Position numbers and translations under genes: made by a program. A DNA stretch of 36,086 nt from Chloroflexota bacterium (lineage in GTDB: Bacteria; Chloroflexota; Dehalococcoidia; Lucifugimonadales; UBA3495). The stretch lies in contig JACZUF010000032.1 in NCBI GenBank assembly GCA_022573285.1, forward strand, positions 1 to 36,086, written 5' to 3'. The notes beneath the pieces were generated by a model. That model saw only the letters and a list, made by a program, of their open reading frames with translations, did not search any database and was not told the origin of the DNA. Shown here in pieces: positions 1 through 8,592 of the stretch (its first letter is position 1; the number at the start of each line of letters is the position of its first letter).

Positions 1-1
1 C

Positions 2-169
2 GACTGGGGCACGACCAGCGTCGATCTTCCGGGGGCGATCCAGGCCCAGATCCCCAATGTCGACTGGTGGTCGGCGGACGCCTGCACCAGGTGTGGTGAA
101 GGCTGGTTCTCCTACCGCAACGATGCGACGTCGTCCCGTCTGGCAGCGCTCGGCTGGCGAACCGCATGA
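2..169 (+). CDS. C-terminal end of laccase-domain protein (YfiH/PgeF family), cut by window edge
   Basis: The frame from base 2 encodes 55 residues to a TGA at 167-169. The tail contains the family-typical segment CTRCGEGWFSYRND, where Cys and the FSYR stretch match the conserved C-terminal metal-site region of YfiH-type multicopper-oxidase-like proteins. Family members act as purine nucleoside phosphorylases/adenosine deaminases or polyphenol oxidases in the cytosol. The stop overlaps the next start (ATGA at 166-169), so the two genes are translationally coupled; yfiH-yggS pairing is common in bacteria. Only the last quarter of the protein is visible, so catalytic completeness cannot be judged. 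Confidence 0.8.
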   Translation, partial: DWGTTSVDLPGAIQAQIPNVDWWSADACTRCGEGWFSYRNDATSSRLAALGWRTA

Positions 170-771
170 GCGTGGCTGCCGGGCTGGCTGAGGTGATGCA
201 GCGTCTGGAGGCGGCAGCCGGACGAGCCGGGCGCCGCCCGGAGGAGATCCGCACCGTGGCGGTGAGCAAAGGGCATTCCCAGGCCTCGATCCTCCAAGCC
301 TATGCCACGGGGCAGCGGGCGTTCGGAGAGAGTCGGGGCCAGGCGTTGGCGGCCAAAGCCCACGACCTGCCGGACGACATCGACTGGCATTTCGTCGGTC
401 CTCTTCAGCGAAACAAGGTGCGGATCGTGCGGCCTTACGTCGGTCTGCTGCAATCGTTCGACCGGGACAGCCTTGTCGACCCCTGGCTGAAAGGTCTCGG
501 CGCCCCGCCGCCTGCTCTGCTTCAGGTCAACGTGGGCAACGAACCGCAGAAAGCGGGTGTGGAACCGCACGAGGTCGTGTCGACGTTCGATCAATGGGAG
601 GGGGCGGGGATTCGGCCCGAGGGCATAATGGCGATCCCTCCTATCGGAGACGCGGCAGAGGATTCCCGCCCCTACCTCGCCCGGACTGTGCCCCAAAACG
701 AACGTCAATTCCCTCCCGCTCGTCCTGAGCCCGTCGAAGGACCCGCATCAGCCATCAATGATCTGTTCTGA
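166..771 (+). pseudogene. yggS: YggS/PLPBP-family PLP-binding protein, C-terminus replaced by repeat DNA
   Basis: The 201-residue product starts like the YggS family of pyridoxal-phosphate homeostasis proteins. The AVSK motif supplies the PLP lysine (K35), followed by a GES motif (GEN in most), FVGPLQRNK, and LLQVNVGNEPQKAG. After about residue 170 (RPYLARTV) the similarity stops. The normal ending with the MGMS...D and VRiG phosphate-binding motifs is absent, and the product is about 25 residues shorter than usual. The replacement tail is translated from a REP-like repeat (721-742). The start ATG overlaps the upstream stop. The missing strand normally helps bind PLP phosphate, so function is doubtful; a shortened but stable protein remains possible. 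Confidence 0.75.
721..742. repeat. REP-like element inside the yggS tail
   Basis: cgtcctgagcccgtcgaagg followed by acc matches the reverse complement of the repeat at 30861-30883 at all but one position. It supplies the residues RPEPVEGP of the aberrant YggS tail. Confidence 0.75.
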
Positions 772-787
772 GGAAGCACCGGTTTCA

Positions 788-826
788 AAAACGTAGGGGC
801 ACGGCAATGCTGTGCCCCTACGTTTT
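788..826. terminator. Perfect 15-bp inverted repeat, terminator-like
   Basis: Arms 788-802 and 812-826 are exact reverse complements (aaaacgtaggggcac), with two or three further pairs inside. The stem ends in AAAA/TTTT, so it could end transcription in either direction and sits between the converging yggS and thioredoxin-reductase genes. The GTAGGGGC core recurs at 11941 and 27138, so this is also a member of a dispersed palindromic repeat family. Confidence 0.7.
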
Positions 827-896
827 CTCGACAGGCCTTTTTGGGGTCCAGGATTGCGCCAAGGTTAGAATTGGGTCCCTTTTGATCCCGCCGGCC

Positions 897-2105
897 CTAG
901 TCGCCCTTGTAGCCCCGGTTTCCCTGTTGCTTCTCCAGGTAGTTGCGGATCATCAGGGCCGCAGTTACGCCCTCGCCAACGGCGCTGGCCACCTGCTTGG
1001 TGCTGCCGCCACGGGCGTCTCCGGCGGCGAACACGCCCTCCAAGCTGGTCTCCATGGTCCCGCTGGTGGTGATGAAGCCCCACTTGTCGGTTTCCACCGT
1101 GTCCTTCACGAATTGGGTATTGGGGTCGAGTCCGATGAAGATGAACGCGGCGGCGGGGAACAGTTCCTCAACTTTCCCGGTGGTCCGGTCCTCGACCAAG
1201 ACCGATTCCAGATGCCCGGAGCCCTTGAACTCCTGAACGGCGCTGCTGAGCCGTATCTCCATCTTCGGGTGCTCCTCGGCCTTCTCGCGCAGTATCTGGC
1301 TGGCCCCCAGCCGGTCCGAGTATTCGAACACCGTGACCTTGCTGGCGAATTTGGTCAGGAACAGCCCCTCTTCGATGCCGCTGTTGCCTCCGCCCACCAC
1401 GATGACTTCCCGGCCCTTGTAGAACGGGCCGTCACAGGTGGCACAGAAGTGGATACCAGCCCCAATCAGGTCATCCTCGCCGGGGACGTTCAGCCGCCGG
1501 TACCGGGTGCCGGGAGCCAGCAATATGGCCATAGAACAGTACTCGTCTCCCGATTCGGTGGTAATCATCTTGTAATCGCCCTCAGCCCGGATTTTCGTCA
1601 CGGTCTGAGCCGACAGGATCTCCACGTCGAATCGCTCGGCATGGGCCCGCATCTGGTCGGCAAGCTGGCCGCCGCCGATGCCTTCCACAAATCCCGGATA
1701 GTTTTCTATCCGCTCGGTTGTTCCTGCCTGGCCACCGATGCCACCCTTCTCGATGACCAGGGTCTCGATGCCCTCGCGGGCCGCGTAAAGGGCAGTGGCG
1801 AGACCGGCGGGGCCGCTACCCACGACCACCAAGTCGTAGAACTCCCGTTTCGCCTTGGGGTTGATGCCCAATTTGGCCGCCAGTTCGGCGTTGGAAGGTT
1901 CCACCAGGATCGAGCCGTCTTCGAAGATGATGGTGGGAATGATCTGTTTGCCGTCGTTCAACTCTTGGACCCGCCGGCGGCCCGCTTCATCTTCGTCGAT
2001 ATCGACCCAATTAAAACGGATGCGCTGCTCCCCCAGAAATTGCTTCGACTGCTTGCAGTCGGGGCACCAGGGCGCGCCGTAAACGGTGATCTTGGGCTGC
2101 TCCAT
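897..2105 (-). CDS. Glutaredoxin-thioredoxin reductase fusion (FAD-dependent disulfide reductase)
   Basis: This 402-residue protein has an N-terminal glutaredoxin/NrdH-like domain (residues 1-80, active site CPDC at 14-17). It is fused to a complete thioredoxin reductase. The reductase has an FAD-binding GSGPAGLA motif near 96, GGQ and ENYPGF segments, the redox-active CATC at 221-224, an NADPH-binding GGGNSGIEE motif and the C-terminal FAAGDARGG FAD motif. Stand-alone TrxR is about 310 residues, so the fusion accounts for the extra length. It should pass electrons from NADPH through FAD and the CATC pair to its own glutaredoxin-like domain in the cytosol. The ATG at 2105 is chosen because GGAGG lies 5 nt upstream; an upstream in-frame start at 2171 has no such site. 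Confidence 0.9.
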   Translation of the reverse strand: MEQPKITVYGAPWCPDCKQSKQFLGEQRIRFNWVDIDEDEAGRRRVQELNDGKQIIPTIIFEDGSILVEPSNAELAAKLGINPKAKREFYDLVVVGSGPAGLATALYAAREGIETLVIEKGGIGGQAGTTERIENYPGFVEGIGGGQLADQMRAHAERFDVEILSAQTVTKIRAEGDYKMITTESGDEYCSMAILLAPGTRYRRLNVPGEDDLIGAGIHFCATCDGPFYKGREVIVVGGGNSGIEEGLFLTKFASKVTVFEYSDRLGASQILREKAEEHPKMEIRLSSAVQEFKGSGHLESVLVEDRTTGKVEELFPAAAFIFIGLDPNTQFVKDTVETDKWGFITTSGTMETSLEGVFAAGDARGGSTKQVASAVGEGVTAALMIRNYLEKQQGNRGYKGD

Positions 2106-2202
2106 CGGTCCTCCATCGCACCACTTTGAAATCCTGAATGGTCGGTGCTGCTCAGGGAATATGATGCCCAAGCGCCGGGCTAGGGTTCGAGCCGGAGGTC
2201 TT

Positions 2203-4152
2203 TTAACCGGGGAGGTTTACGATGTCCACGGGCTCGACCGGGTCGGCCAATTCAAAGCCAAAGACCCTGGAATAAAAGTACAACTCGGCCTCCAGGGCCC
2301 TTTTGATGTTCTCGGCCCGCCTAAAACCGTGCTGTTCTCCCTCGAAGGGGATGTACGCCGTGGGAATGCCCTTGGCGCGGACGGCCTCGAACATCCTCTC
2401 CGCTTGGTTCGGCAAGACTATCTGGTCATCTAAGCCCTGAAACAAGATCAAGGGACAGGACAACCTATCGGTGTGGTTGATTGGCGAACGCTCCAGGTAC
2501 AGGTCCCGGCGCTCCGGGTAGGGGCCGACCAGACCGTCCAGATAGCGGGACTCGAACTTGTGGGTCTCCTTGGCCAGGGCCTCCAGATCGCTGACGCCGT
2601 AGTGGCTGGCGCCGGCCTTGAAGACCTCCTTGAAGGTCAGGGCCGCCAGGGTGGTGTACCCGCCGGCGCTGCCTCCTTCGATGGCCAACCGGTCTCCATC
2701 GGCTTCGCCCCGGTCGACGAGGTGCAGGGCGGCATTGCAGCAGTCATCGACATCCACGATTCCCCAGGCATCGTTTAGCCGTTCCCGGTACTCCCTGCCG
2801 TAACCGGTGCTCCCGCCGTAGTTGACGTCCAGGACACCGATTCCCCGGCTGGTCCAAAATTGGATGCCCAGGTCCAGGGCGGTGGAGGCCGCTCCGGTGG
2901 GGCCGCCGTGACTCTTGACCAGCAGCGGAGGTTTCTCTCCGGCCGGTCCTTGGAAGTCGCGGTTCTTGGGCGGGTAGAAGAAGGCGTGGGCCGTCTTGCC
3001 GTCTTGAGTCGGAAATTCCACGGGTTGGGCCGCTGAGAGGTAGCCTGGGTCAATTTCCAGGTTGTGGGACTTTCTGAGTTCCTGCCACTTACCGCGGGCC
3101 AAGTCCAACGACACCAAAGACATGGGCCGGGTGGGCGCTCCGGCCACGAAAACTATGTTGCCGCCGCCCGCCTTGCCGCCGCCCGCATGGATCTCCCCCT
3201 CGCCCATCTCGGAGAAAGGGGTCTCCACCGGGACCAGGTCCCGCGACTGGATATCCAGCATGGCGATCTTCCACGTGCCATCCTCCACATAGCTGCAGGC
3301 GATCAGGCCGGCCGAAACGAAGGAGTAGGCGCCGGAGCCGAACACCCATTGCGGCTTGCCGAACTCGGCGTTCAGGCTGGTCAACTGTCGCGCTTGTCCG
3401 TTCTCCCAGCGCCACAGGTTCCACCAGCCGCTGCGGTCGGAGACGAAGTGGAGCACGCCATCGGGCGACCACTCGGGCTGGAAGATTGACTCGGCCCTGC
3501 CTCCGGCCACTGCTTGTGCCTCTCCCAGTTGTCCCTGACCGTCGAGCTGGGCAACCAGGAGTACCGTGCCGTCCCAGGGCATGTTGGGATGGTCCCAGGT
3601 CAGCCAGGCCAGCGTCGAGCCGTCGGGACTGAGCCGGGGGTTTGAACAAAAATCCGACTCCTGGTAGAGGACCTGCTGGTCCGCCTGTCCCTGGGCGTCC
3701 ACGGCGACGATGGCGTTGACCGGCTCGCCGTCCCCGGTATGGTCCTCCCGGACGCAGATGATGCGGTTACGGGTCGTATCGAAACAGCCGTCGGCGTAGC
3801 GCATATCGGCTTCCGGGGTTATTGGCTGCGGCTCTCCGCCGGGGTCTTGCCGGTACAGCCGCTGGTCGGAGAAGTTGGAGAAGTAGACCGTGCCTTGGCG
3901 GACCAAGTATGCCCCGCCGCCGTACTCGTGCACCTTGGTGCGGGTGTTGAAGGGTTCCGGTGTTATATCGACTATGCCGCCGTCCGGGGTGCGCTTTACG
4001 ACCACCATGCGGCCGCCCTCCGATGGGCGCATCTCCACCCAGTAGATGTCCTCACCGTCCAGGGCCACCTGACCCAGGCTGATGGACCCGGACACGATAA
4101 GGTCGGCCGTGATGGGCGACCGCCAAGAGCCGTAAGGGGCGGTGGTGGGCAT
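2203..4152 (-). CDS. S9 family prolyl-oligopeptidase-like serine peptidase
   Basis: The 649-residue protein has a beta-propeller-like N-terminal half with TolB-type repeats (for example [13 protein letters not shown] and [15 protein letters not shown]). Its C-terminal half is an alpha/beta-hydrolase domain. The catalytic triad is visible: Ser495 in GGSAGG, Asp576 in FQGLDDQIV and His608 in GEQHGF. No signal peptide is seen, so a cytosolic oligopeptidase or acylaminoacyl-peptidase role is likely. The open frame extends 179 codons upstream, but that part is antisense to the MBL gene. The ATG at 4152 has GGAGAAGG about 5 nt upstream and a promoter at 4216-4243, so it is the start used here. Confidence 0.9.
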   Translation of the reverse strand: MPTTAPYGSWRSPITADLIVSGSISLGQVALDGEDIYWVEMRPSEGGRMVVVKRTPDGGIVDITPEPFNTRTKVHEYGGGAYLVRQGTVYFSNFSDQRLYRQDPGGEPQPITPEADMRYADGCFDTTRNRIICVREDHTGDGEPVNAIVAVDAQGQADQQVLYQESDFCSNPRLSPDGSTLAWLTWDHPNMPWDGTVLLVAQLDGQGQLGEAQAVAGGRAESIFQPEWSPDGVLHFVSDRSGWWNLWRWENGQARQLTSLNAEFGKPQWVFGSGAYSFVSAGLIACSYVEDGTWKIAMLDIQSRDLVPVETPFSEMGEGEIHAGGGKAGGGNIVFVAGAPTRPMSLVSLDLARGKWQELRKSHNLEIDPGYLSAAQPVEFPTQDGKTAHAFFYPPKNRDFQGPAGEKPPLLVKSHGGPTGAASTALDLGIQFWTSRGIGVLDVNYGGSTGYGREYRERLNDAWGIVDVDDCCNAALHLVDRGEADGDRLAIEGGSAGGYTTLAALTFKEVFKAGASHYGVSDLEALAKETHKFESRYLDGLVGPYPERRDLYLERSPINHTDRLSCPLILFQGLDDQIVLPNQAERMFEAVRAKGIPTAYIPFEGEQHGFRRAENIKRALEAELYFYSRVFGFELADPVEPVDIVNLPG

Positions 4153-4215
4153 GGGACCTTCTCCTACTGCGACGTGCCGGAGCCGTGATGTCCGGGCGTT
4201 GTCCGGGCTCCCGCA

Positions 4216-4243
4216 ATTATATCCCCGGCCTCGGCGCGGTAAA
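4216..4243 (-). promoter_or_regulatory. Promoter of the S9 peptidase gene
   Basis: On the minus strand TTTACC (4238-4243), 16 bp, then a perfect TATAAT (4216-4221), about 60 bp before the start at 4152. It is divergent to the promoter at 4256. Confidence 0.5.
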
Positions 4244-4255
4244 AGTAAGCCTCGG

Positions 4256-4284
4256 TTGACCGCCACGATGCCTGCGCCTATATT
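4256..4284 (+). promoter_or_regulatory. Promoter of the MBL hydrolase gene
   Basis: TTGACC (4256-4261), 17 bp spacer, TATATT (4279-4284). Both hexamers match sigma-70 consensus at 5 of 6 positions, and the start codon lies about 50 nt downstream. Confidence 0.6.
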
Positions 4285-4335
4285 TGTTCCAACTTCGTCC
4301 GGTGACGATTTATCCGGGGCACGAGGAACACGAAC

Positions 4336-5283
4336 ATGACCACCGCCCACGACCACTACGCAGCGCAACTGCCTCCGCCCACGCTGGAGGAGGTTAGTCC
4401 CGGCGTCTACGCCTACATCCAACTGGACGGCAGTTGGGGACTGAACAACGCCGGCTTCATCAAGGGCAAGGACGCTCTGACCCTGATCGACACCTGTTTC
4501 ACCGAGGCGCGCACCAGGGCCTATCTGGAGGCTGTCCACGGCGTCTCCTCCCTGCCCATTAAGACCTTGGTGAACACTCATCATCACGGCGACCACACCC
4601 ACGGAAACTACCTGGTGCCCGAAGCGGCCATCGTCGGCCATGACCTTTGCCGTCAGACGGTGATCGACACCGGCCTGCAGGCGCTCCACCCGCTCTTTCC
4701 CAACGTAGAATGGGGCAACCTGGAGCTGGCCCCGCCCTTCGTGACGTTCAATGACCGGCTGACGCTCTATTCAGGCGACTCAGGCGACCTCAAGATTGAG
4801 CTGGTCTTCATGGGCCCGGCCCATACCACCAATGACATAATCGCCTGGCTGCCGGAACGCAAGCTGCTCTTCTCAGGCGATTTGATCTTCAATCAGGGCA
4901 CGCCCTTCGTGGCCATGGGATCTGTCTCGGGGTCGCTACAGGCGTTGAAGCGGCTGCGGGAACTTGGCGCGGAAACCATCGTTCCGGGACACGGCCCGGT
5001 GTGTGGGCCCTCGGTGATGGACGACATCGAAGCATACCTCTATTTCGTCCAAGAGACCGCCCGGGCTGCCTTCGACGCCGGGTTGACTCCTTTGGAGGCC
5101 TCACGTCAGACCGATCTGGGCCGGTTCGCCGACTGGCACGACTCGGAGCGGTTGGCGGGCAACCTGCACCGGGCCTATTCCGAGCTTCGCTGGGAGCCGT
5201 TGGGCACCGTCTTAGACTTGGGGCCCATCGTTGCCGACATGGTTGCCCTCAACGGCGGCCAACCCGTCCGGTGTTTGGCCTAG
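4336..5283 (+). CDS. MBL-fold metallo-hydrolase
   Basis: The 315-residue protein has the metallo-beta-lactamase metal-binding motif HxHxDH at 82-87 (HHHGDH). Further ligands fit GPAHTTNDI (His), LLFSGDLIF (Asp) and PGHGP (His), so the dinuclear metal site looks complete. The N-terminus ([20 protein letters not shown]) resembles the glyoxalase-II-like/cyclase subgroup common in environmental bacteria. The substrate cannot be read from sequence; lactone, thioester or similar ester hydrolysis is plausible. No signal peptide is evident. The start ATG is preceded by a weak GAGGA and by a good promoter. Confidence 0.88.
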   Translation: MTTAHDHYAAQLPPPTLEEVSPGVYAYIQLDGSWGLNNAGFIKGKDALTLIDTCFTEARTRAYLEAVHGVSSLPIKTLVNTHHHGDHTHGNYLVPEAAIVGHDLCRQTVIDTGLQALHPLFPNVEWGNLELAPPFVTFNDRLTLYSGDSGDLKIELVFMGPAHTTNDIIAWLPERKLLFSGDLIFNQGTPFVAMGSVSGSLQALKRLRELGAETIVPGHGPVCGPSVMDDIEAYLYFVQETARAAFDAGLTPLEASRQTDLGRFADWHDSERLAGNLHRAYSELRWEPLGTVLDLGPIVADMVALNGGQPVRCLA

Positions 5284-5306
5284 CCGCCGGCCATAATTCA
5301 TTATTG

Positions 5307-5334
5307 TTGACATTGATGAATAAGATGCTAGCAT
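5307..5334 (+). promoter_or_regulatory. Strong promoter of the small unknown gene
   Basis: A perfect TTGACA (5307-5312), 16 bp, then TAGCAT (5329-5334) in an AT-rich gap. The start codon is 55 nt downstream. Confidence 0.55.
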
Positions 5335-5388
5335 TTTGAGCCTCTGAGTTAACTTTTCCTCGCGAACACAGCAAATAAGGAGGTCGTT

Positions 5389-5793
5389 ATGGCAGAAATC
5401 GTATTCGCTACGGAAACACAGGGGAAAGGGGTGCCTGTCGAGGGTCGAGAGAACACCTTCCATGTGGAATGTTCTGGTACAGGCCCCAAAGGAGAGCGCG
5501 TGACGTTTGAGTCTGAGGTGGTGTTGACGGGTGACGGGTTCGACGAGGTTGGGACAATCAACTACGCCGGACGTGGTAGCTTGAAGTTCAAGACCGTCGG
5601 AGTAGGGCACATGGCCCCCAGTCCAGTATCAGGAATCAACCACGGCACTGTCATGTGGAGTATTACCGAGGGTGATGGGGAGTTCAGTGGGGCCACCGGA
5701 CTCATAACGTCCAACTTTACCTTCTCTGAACACGGCGACGTGGTAGACAATCAATACGTCAGACTTTACACAGTAGAAGGGGCTAGCAACTAG
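5389..5793 (+). CDS. Small beta-rich protein of unknown function (calycin/allene-oxide-cyclase-barrel-like)
   Basis: The product is 134 residues with no cysteine pair, signal peptide or membrane segment beyond a single Cys near residue 28. The alternating pattern of short beta strands (for example GTINYAGRGSLKFKTVG, GTVMWSITEGDGEFSGATGLITSNFTF) and the Gly-rich GDGEFSGATG turn resemble small calycin-type barrels such as the DUF3224 and allene-oxide-cyclase-like families. That resemblance is by eye only. An excellent AAGGAGG lies 8 nt before the ATG, and a TTGACA promoter lies upstream, so it is probably well expressed as a single gene. Its base composition is more AT-rich than the neighbours. 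I assign no function. Confidence 0.7.
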   Translation: MAEIVFATETQGKGVPVEGRENTFHVECSGTGPKGERVTFESEVVLTGDGFDEVGTINYAGRGSLKFKTVGVGHMAPSPVSGINHGTVMWSITEGDGEFSGATGLITSNFTFSEHGDVVDNQYVRLYTVEGASN

Positions 5794-5861
5794 ATCGTAG
5801 CCGTTATCGTCATCCGTTCGTCCTTGTATCTTCAACCAAGGCTTGGCAGATGCGGTGCGGT

Positions 5862-5886
5862 GGTTCGACGGGCTCACCACGAACGG
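5862..5886. repeat. REP-like TTCGAC repeat copy
   Basis: Copy of the TTCGACxGGCTCAxxACGAACGG family (compare 30866-30888 and 12088-12111), located between converging genes. Confidence 0.6.
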
Positions 5887-5965
5887 CAACCAAACCCGCC
5901 ACCAACGGTAATGGTGGAGGACACCGAGAAGGGCGTTGGCGACGCCGATCACCGCTGGTGTTGGG

Positions 5966-7660
5966 TTAGCTTCCGAAAAGCTCGTCCACTTTGCGTTTCC
6001 TTTCTTCCTCGGAATCCCCGCCAGCCTGGACCGTCTCATATAGCTTGGGACCGTAATCCCGGATGCGGACCACCACCGGCAGGGGCAGGGCGTGGCCGAA
6101 AATCAGGGCCTGCTGCTTCGACTCCAGCCGGGCCAGGACCGAACGCAGTTGGCGGCTACCGGATGTCCCCGAAAGCACGGCATCGATGTCCCGCTCGTTG
6201 TCCAACAGGCAACTGAACCGGGTGCCCACCTGGCTCAGCACCTCGGGGTCGATGCCGCTGGGCCGCTGGTCGATAACCATCAGCGTTACGTTGTACTTCC
6301 TGAGTTCCCTGGCGATGATGCCGAAGATGGTCTGGGAGGCAACCTTGGTGTTGAGGAACTTGTGGGCCTCCTCGATGACGATTACCAACGGGCGCGGTTC
6401 TTTGCCTACGCCGCCCATGGCGGACTCTTTGGCTTCAACGTATTTGCGGTGTATGCGTCGGGTCAGCAGGTTGCTGACCAAGATGTAGGCCGCCTCGTCA
6501 TCGCCGTAACGGCCGAACTCCAGCACGACGTGTTGTCCCCGTTCCAAGTGCTCGATTATCCGGGCGGCGGTGTCCACGCGGCTGTGTTCCACCATGAATC
6601 CGTGACGGGTAAACCGGCCCATGCGGTTGTAGAGGGCCCGTAACGCCCCGGCGTTGACCTGAAGCTCGTCAGCCAGCTCCAGCAAGGAACCGCTCCGCCC
6701 AGCGTCCAGGAATTCCTTGAGCCAACTTTCCTCGCCGTACTTCTCCCGCAGGTTGTAGGCAGCGGAGGCCGCGACATCGGACAGGTTCAGCGACTCCCGG
6801 AGCAATTCGACATCTTCCGGCTCGATGTGATTGAAACCCAATTGCACCGTCTCGTCGGTGGACACTCCCCGCCGCCGGGAGTGCTCCTCATCCAGGGTGA
6901 AGGTGGACACTTTGGCGCCGAAGAGCTGCTTCAGGCCCTTGACGGTGACTCCCTTATCGGTGTCCTGGCCCTGCCAACCGTATTCGCTGTGCATGTCGAA
7001 GATCAGCGAGGACGCCTGGCCGCTCTGAAGGATGCCCACCAACAGCAGGCGGGTGAGGAAGGTCTTGCCGGTGCCGCTCTTGCCGAAGACGCCCATGGAC
7101 CGTTTCACCAACTCCCCCAGGTCCAGGCACAGCTTGGTCTCCATATCCAGGGGACTGCCGATCCAGAAATTGCCGTCCGCCTCGCTGCCAAAGACCATCT
7201 CCACGTCCTTCTGGGAGGCGGTGAACGCCCGGGAGAAGTGGGATGGGATGCTCTTGGCCGCGGCGGGGCCCGCTTTGTCACCCAACGCTTCCGGGTCACC
7301 CAGTATTTGCGGCATGGTCAGTTGGGGCAGGACCGATACCGTGCCAAAGGCGACGGTGCCCTGCAGGGCCTGAATGACAAAGGGGTCGTCAACGGGGAGC
7401 GGCGTGTACTTCAGGCGGGGGTCGGTGCTGCCCAGGCCCACATCGGTGACAACTCCGAAGAACCGGTTGTCGGTCCCCTGGATGGTGACGAAAGTGCCGA
7501 CCTTTACCTGCTCGACGGAGACCCCCGGGTCCAGCCGGACCTCGACGCCGTTGGCCACCGAACCTTCAATGACCATGCCCAGCGGCTGCCCTGGTTCGGG
7601 GAGGGTATTACCGCTACTGACCCCGTTGGTCTCCCCGTGGGTTTCATCAAACAGGGTCAA
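5966..7660 (-). CDS. HerA-like ATPase with HAS-barrel domain
   Basis: This 564-residue protein begins with a HAS-barrel (about residues 25-115, starting PLGMVIEGS). A HerA/FtsK-type RecA-fold ATPase follows: Walker A GKSGTGKT at 193-200, a conserved MHSEYGW segment, and Walker B PLVIVIEEAHKF. HerA forms hexameric rings that translocate DNA, in archaea with the NurA nuclease for end resection; bacterial homologues also serve in anti-phage systems. The start is a TTG overlapping the upstream stop (TTGA), with GGAGGG 8 nt before it, so it is translated together with the gene at 7657-8280. No NurA-like nuclease is adjacent. Confidence 0.85.
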   Translation of the reverse strand: MTLFDETHGETNGVSSGNTLPEPGQPLGMVIEGSVANGVEVRLDPGVSVEQVKVGTFVTIQGTDNRFFGVVTDVGLGSTDPRLKYTPLPVDDPFVIQALQGTVAFGTVSVLPQLTMPQILGDPEALGDKAGPAAAKSIPSHFSRAFTASQKDVEMVFGSEADGNFWIGSPLDMETKLCLDLGELVKRSMGVFGKSGTGKTFLTRLLLVGILQSGQASSLIFDMHSEYGWQGQDTDKGVTVKGLKQLFGAKVSTFTLDEEHSRRRGVSTDETVQLGFNHIEPEDVELLRESLNLSDVAASAAYNLREKYGEESWLKEFLDAGRSGSLLELADELQVNAGALRALYNRMGRFTRHGFMVEHSRVDTAARIIEHLERGQHVVLEFGRYGDDEAAYILVSNLLTRRIHRKYVEAKESAMGGVGKEPRPLVIVIEEAHKFLNTKVASQTIFGIIARELRKYNVTLMVIDQRPSGIDPEVLSQVGTRFSCLLDNERDIDAVLSGTSGSRQLRSVLARLESKQQALIFGHALPLPVVVRIRDYGPKLYETVQAGGDSEEERKRKVDELFGS

Positions 7661-8280
7661 GGTGCGACCCTCCGCAGTATGGAGTTCAGCCGGGCCACGT
7701 CGGCGGAGAGTTCCACGGCCAGGGTCCGGCCAGCATGGGCCAGGAAATCGGCCGGCTGGGCGTGGGACGAGGCTGCTTGCCGGATGCAGGCGCCGACGAT
7801 CTCATCGGCGTGGGGCGCCCCGGAATTTAGCAACAAACGCAGCAGGTCCAAGCGGGCGGTGAATTGGGAGACCTCCTCCGGACTGCAGGCGTAGACGAAG
7901 GAGTGTACGCGGGGCGGCCGGGGCGGCAGGTACTGGCGGGTGACACCGTCTTCCACGTGCCCCGCGATGAAGACCTCAAAGCGGGAGGTCAGCAACCGGG
8001 CCAATTGGGGGTTGTCGCGGATCACGTCTTCTTCGGATTCTGCATCCTCCCCGCGGGCCAGGACCGGCCGGGCCGAGTCCAACGGTTCTGTGGTAACGCG
8101 CCCGACCACGCCGTAAATATCGGGGGAATCGGTCCGCACCAGGCCGCCAAGGGCCGGAGCGCCCTCCAATTGGTAACACTGGGCCACGAACGACGTGGAG
8201 GTGGACTCGACGACCTCTCCGACCCTCCGCGCCATCAACGGACCGCGGTTATTGCTTGATGGAGACAATGGGCCGGTCAT
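7657..8280 (-). CDS. HerA-linked protein of unknown function
   Basis: The 207-residue product ends 4 nt inside the herA-like gene, which points to translational coupling and a shared job. Residues from MARRVGEVVESTSTSFVAQCYQ onward look like a second small beta-barrel of the HAS type; the C-terminal half is helical (an RLDLLRLLLNSG stretch). No nuclease motif such as NurA acidic residues is visible. It may be an accessory or loading subunit of the HerA-like ring. The start is uncertain: the ATG at 8280 is used here, but ATG at 8235, just before the conserved-looking region, is equally possible; neither has a strong ribosome-binding site. Confidence 0.7.
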   Translation of the reverse strand: MTGPLSPSSNNRGPLMARRVGEVVESTSTSFVAQCYQLEGAPALGGLVRTDSPDIYGVVGRVTTEPLDSARPVLARGEDAESEEDVIRDNPQLARLLTSRFEVFIAGHVEDGVTRQYLPPRPPRVHSFVYACSPEEVSQFTARLDLLRLLLNSGAPHADEIVGACIRQAASSHAQPADFLAHAGRTLAVELSADVARLNSILRRVAP

Positions 8281-8592
8281 CGTCCCGGCACCATAAAAAA
8301 AGCCCGCCCGCTGCAGTAGCGCGGTGGACTGTACGACCCGCCCGAATCAGCGGCCCGGTGGTCTGCCGAAACTGCCCCGAACATGCGGCCCGTCCTCAAC
8401 CCGTCTTCCTCCACTGAACCCTCGGGCTCCGGTATCATCGGCGCAGACACGCGAACAGCCTATCCCAGAGTCATTTTGGGCTGTCCCGGCCCCCGGTACC
8501 ATGAAACGATACCACAATATGTAAACCGGCTCCCGGTGTCAATGTCACCGGGAGCCGGTATTTGAGCTTACTCTTAGGGCCAAGCCCACGAT
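8281..8592. other. Intergenic region without a recognised gene
   Basis: This 312-base stretch lies between the HerA-linked gene and the P450 gene. It contains a run of seven A at about 8295-8301 and the strong inverted repeat at 8525-8559. I see no convincing coding frame, tRNA or consensus promoter, although a promoter for the HerA pair must lie here or further upstream. Confidence 0.5.
8525..8559 (-). terminator. Probable terminator of the P450 gene
   Basis: Perfect 14-bp arms (8525-8538 and 8546-8559, accggctcccggtg) around a 7-nt loop. On the minus strand the stem is followed by TTTACATATT. It lies 34 bp beyond the P450 stop. Confidence 0.65.

Noticed and set aside
807-2129. Long plus-strand open frame of 440 codons
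   Set aside because: It is the mirror of the thioredoxin reductase gene on the minus strand; the product has no recognisable domain.
2180-2196. GGTTCGAGCC resembling a tRNA T-loop
   Set aside because: No acceptor or anticodon stem could be built around it.
4153-4689. N-terminal extension of the S9 peptidase frame
   Set aside because: It is antisense to the MBL gene, and a good start with ribosome-binding site and promoter lies at 4152.
8290-8310. Run of seven A next to GC-rich bases as a terminator
   Set aside because: No inverted repeat adjoins it, and it lies just before a gene start on the minus strand.
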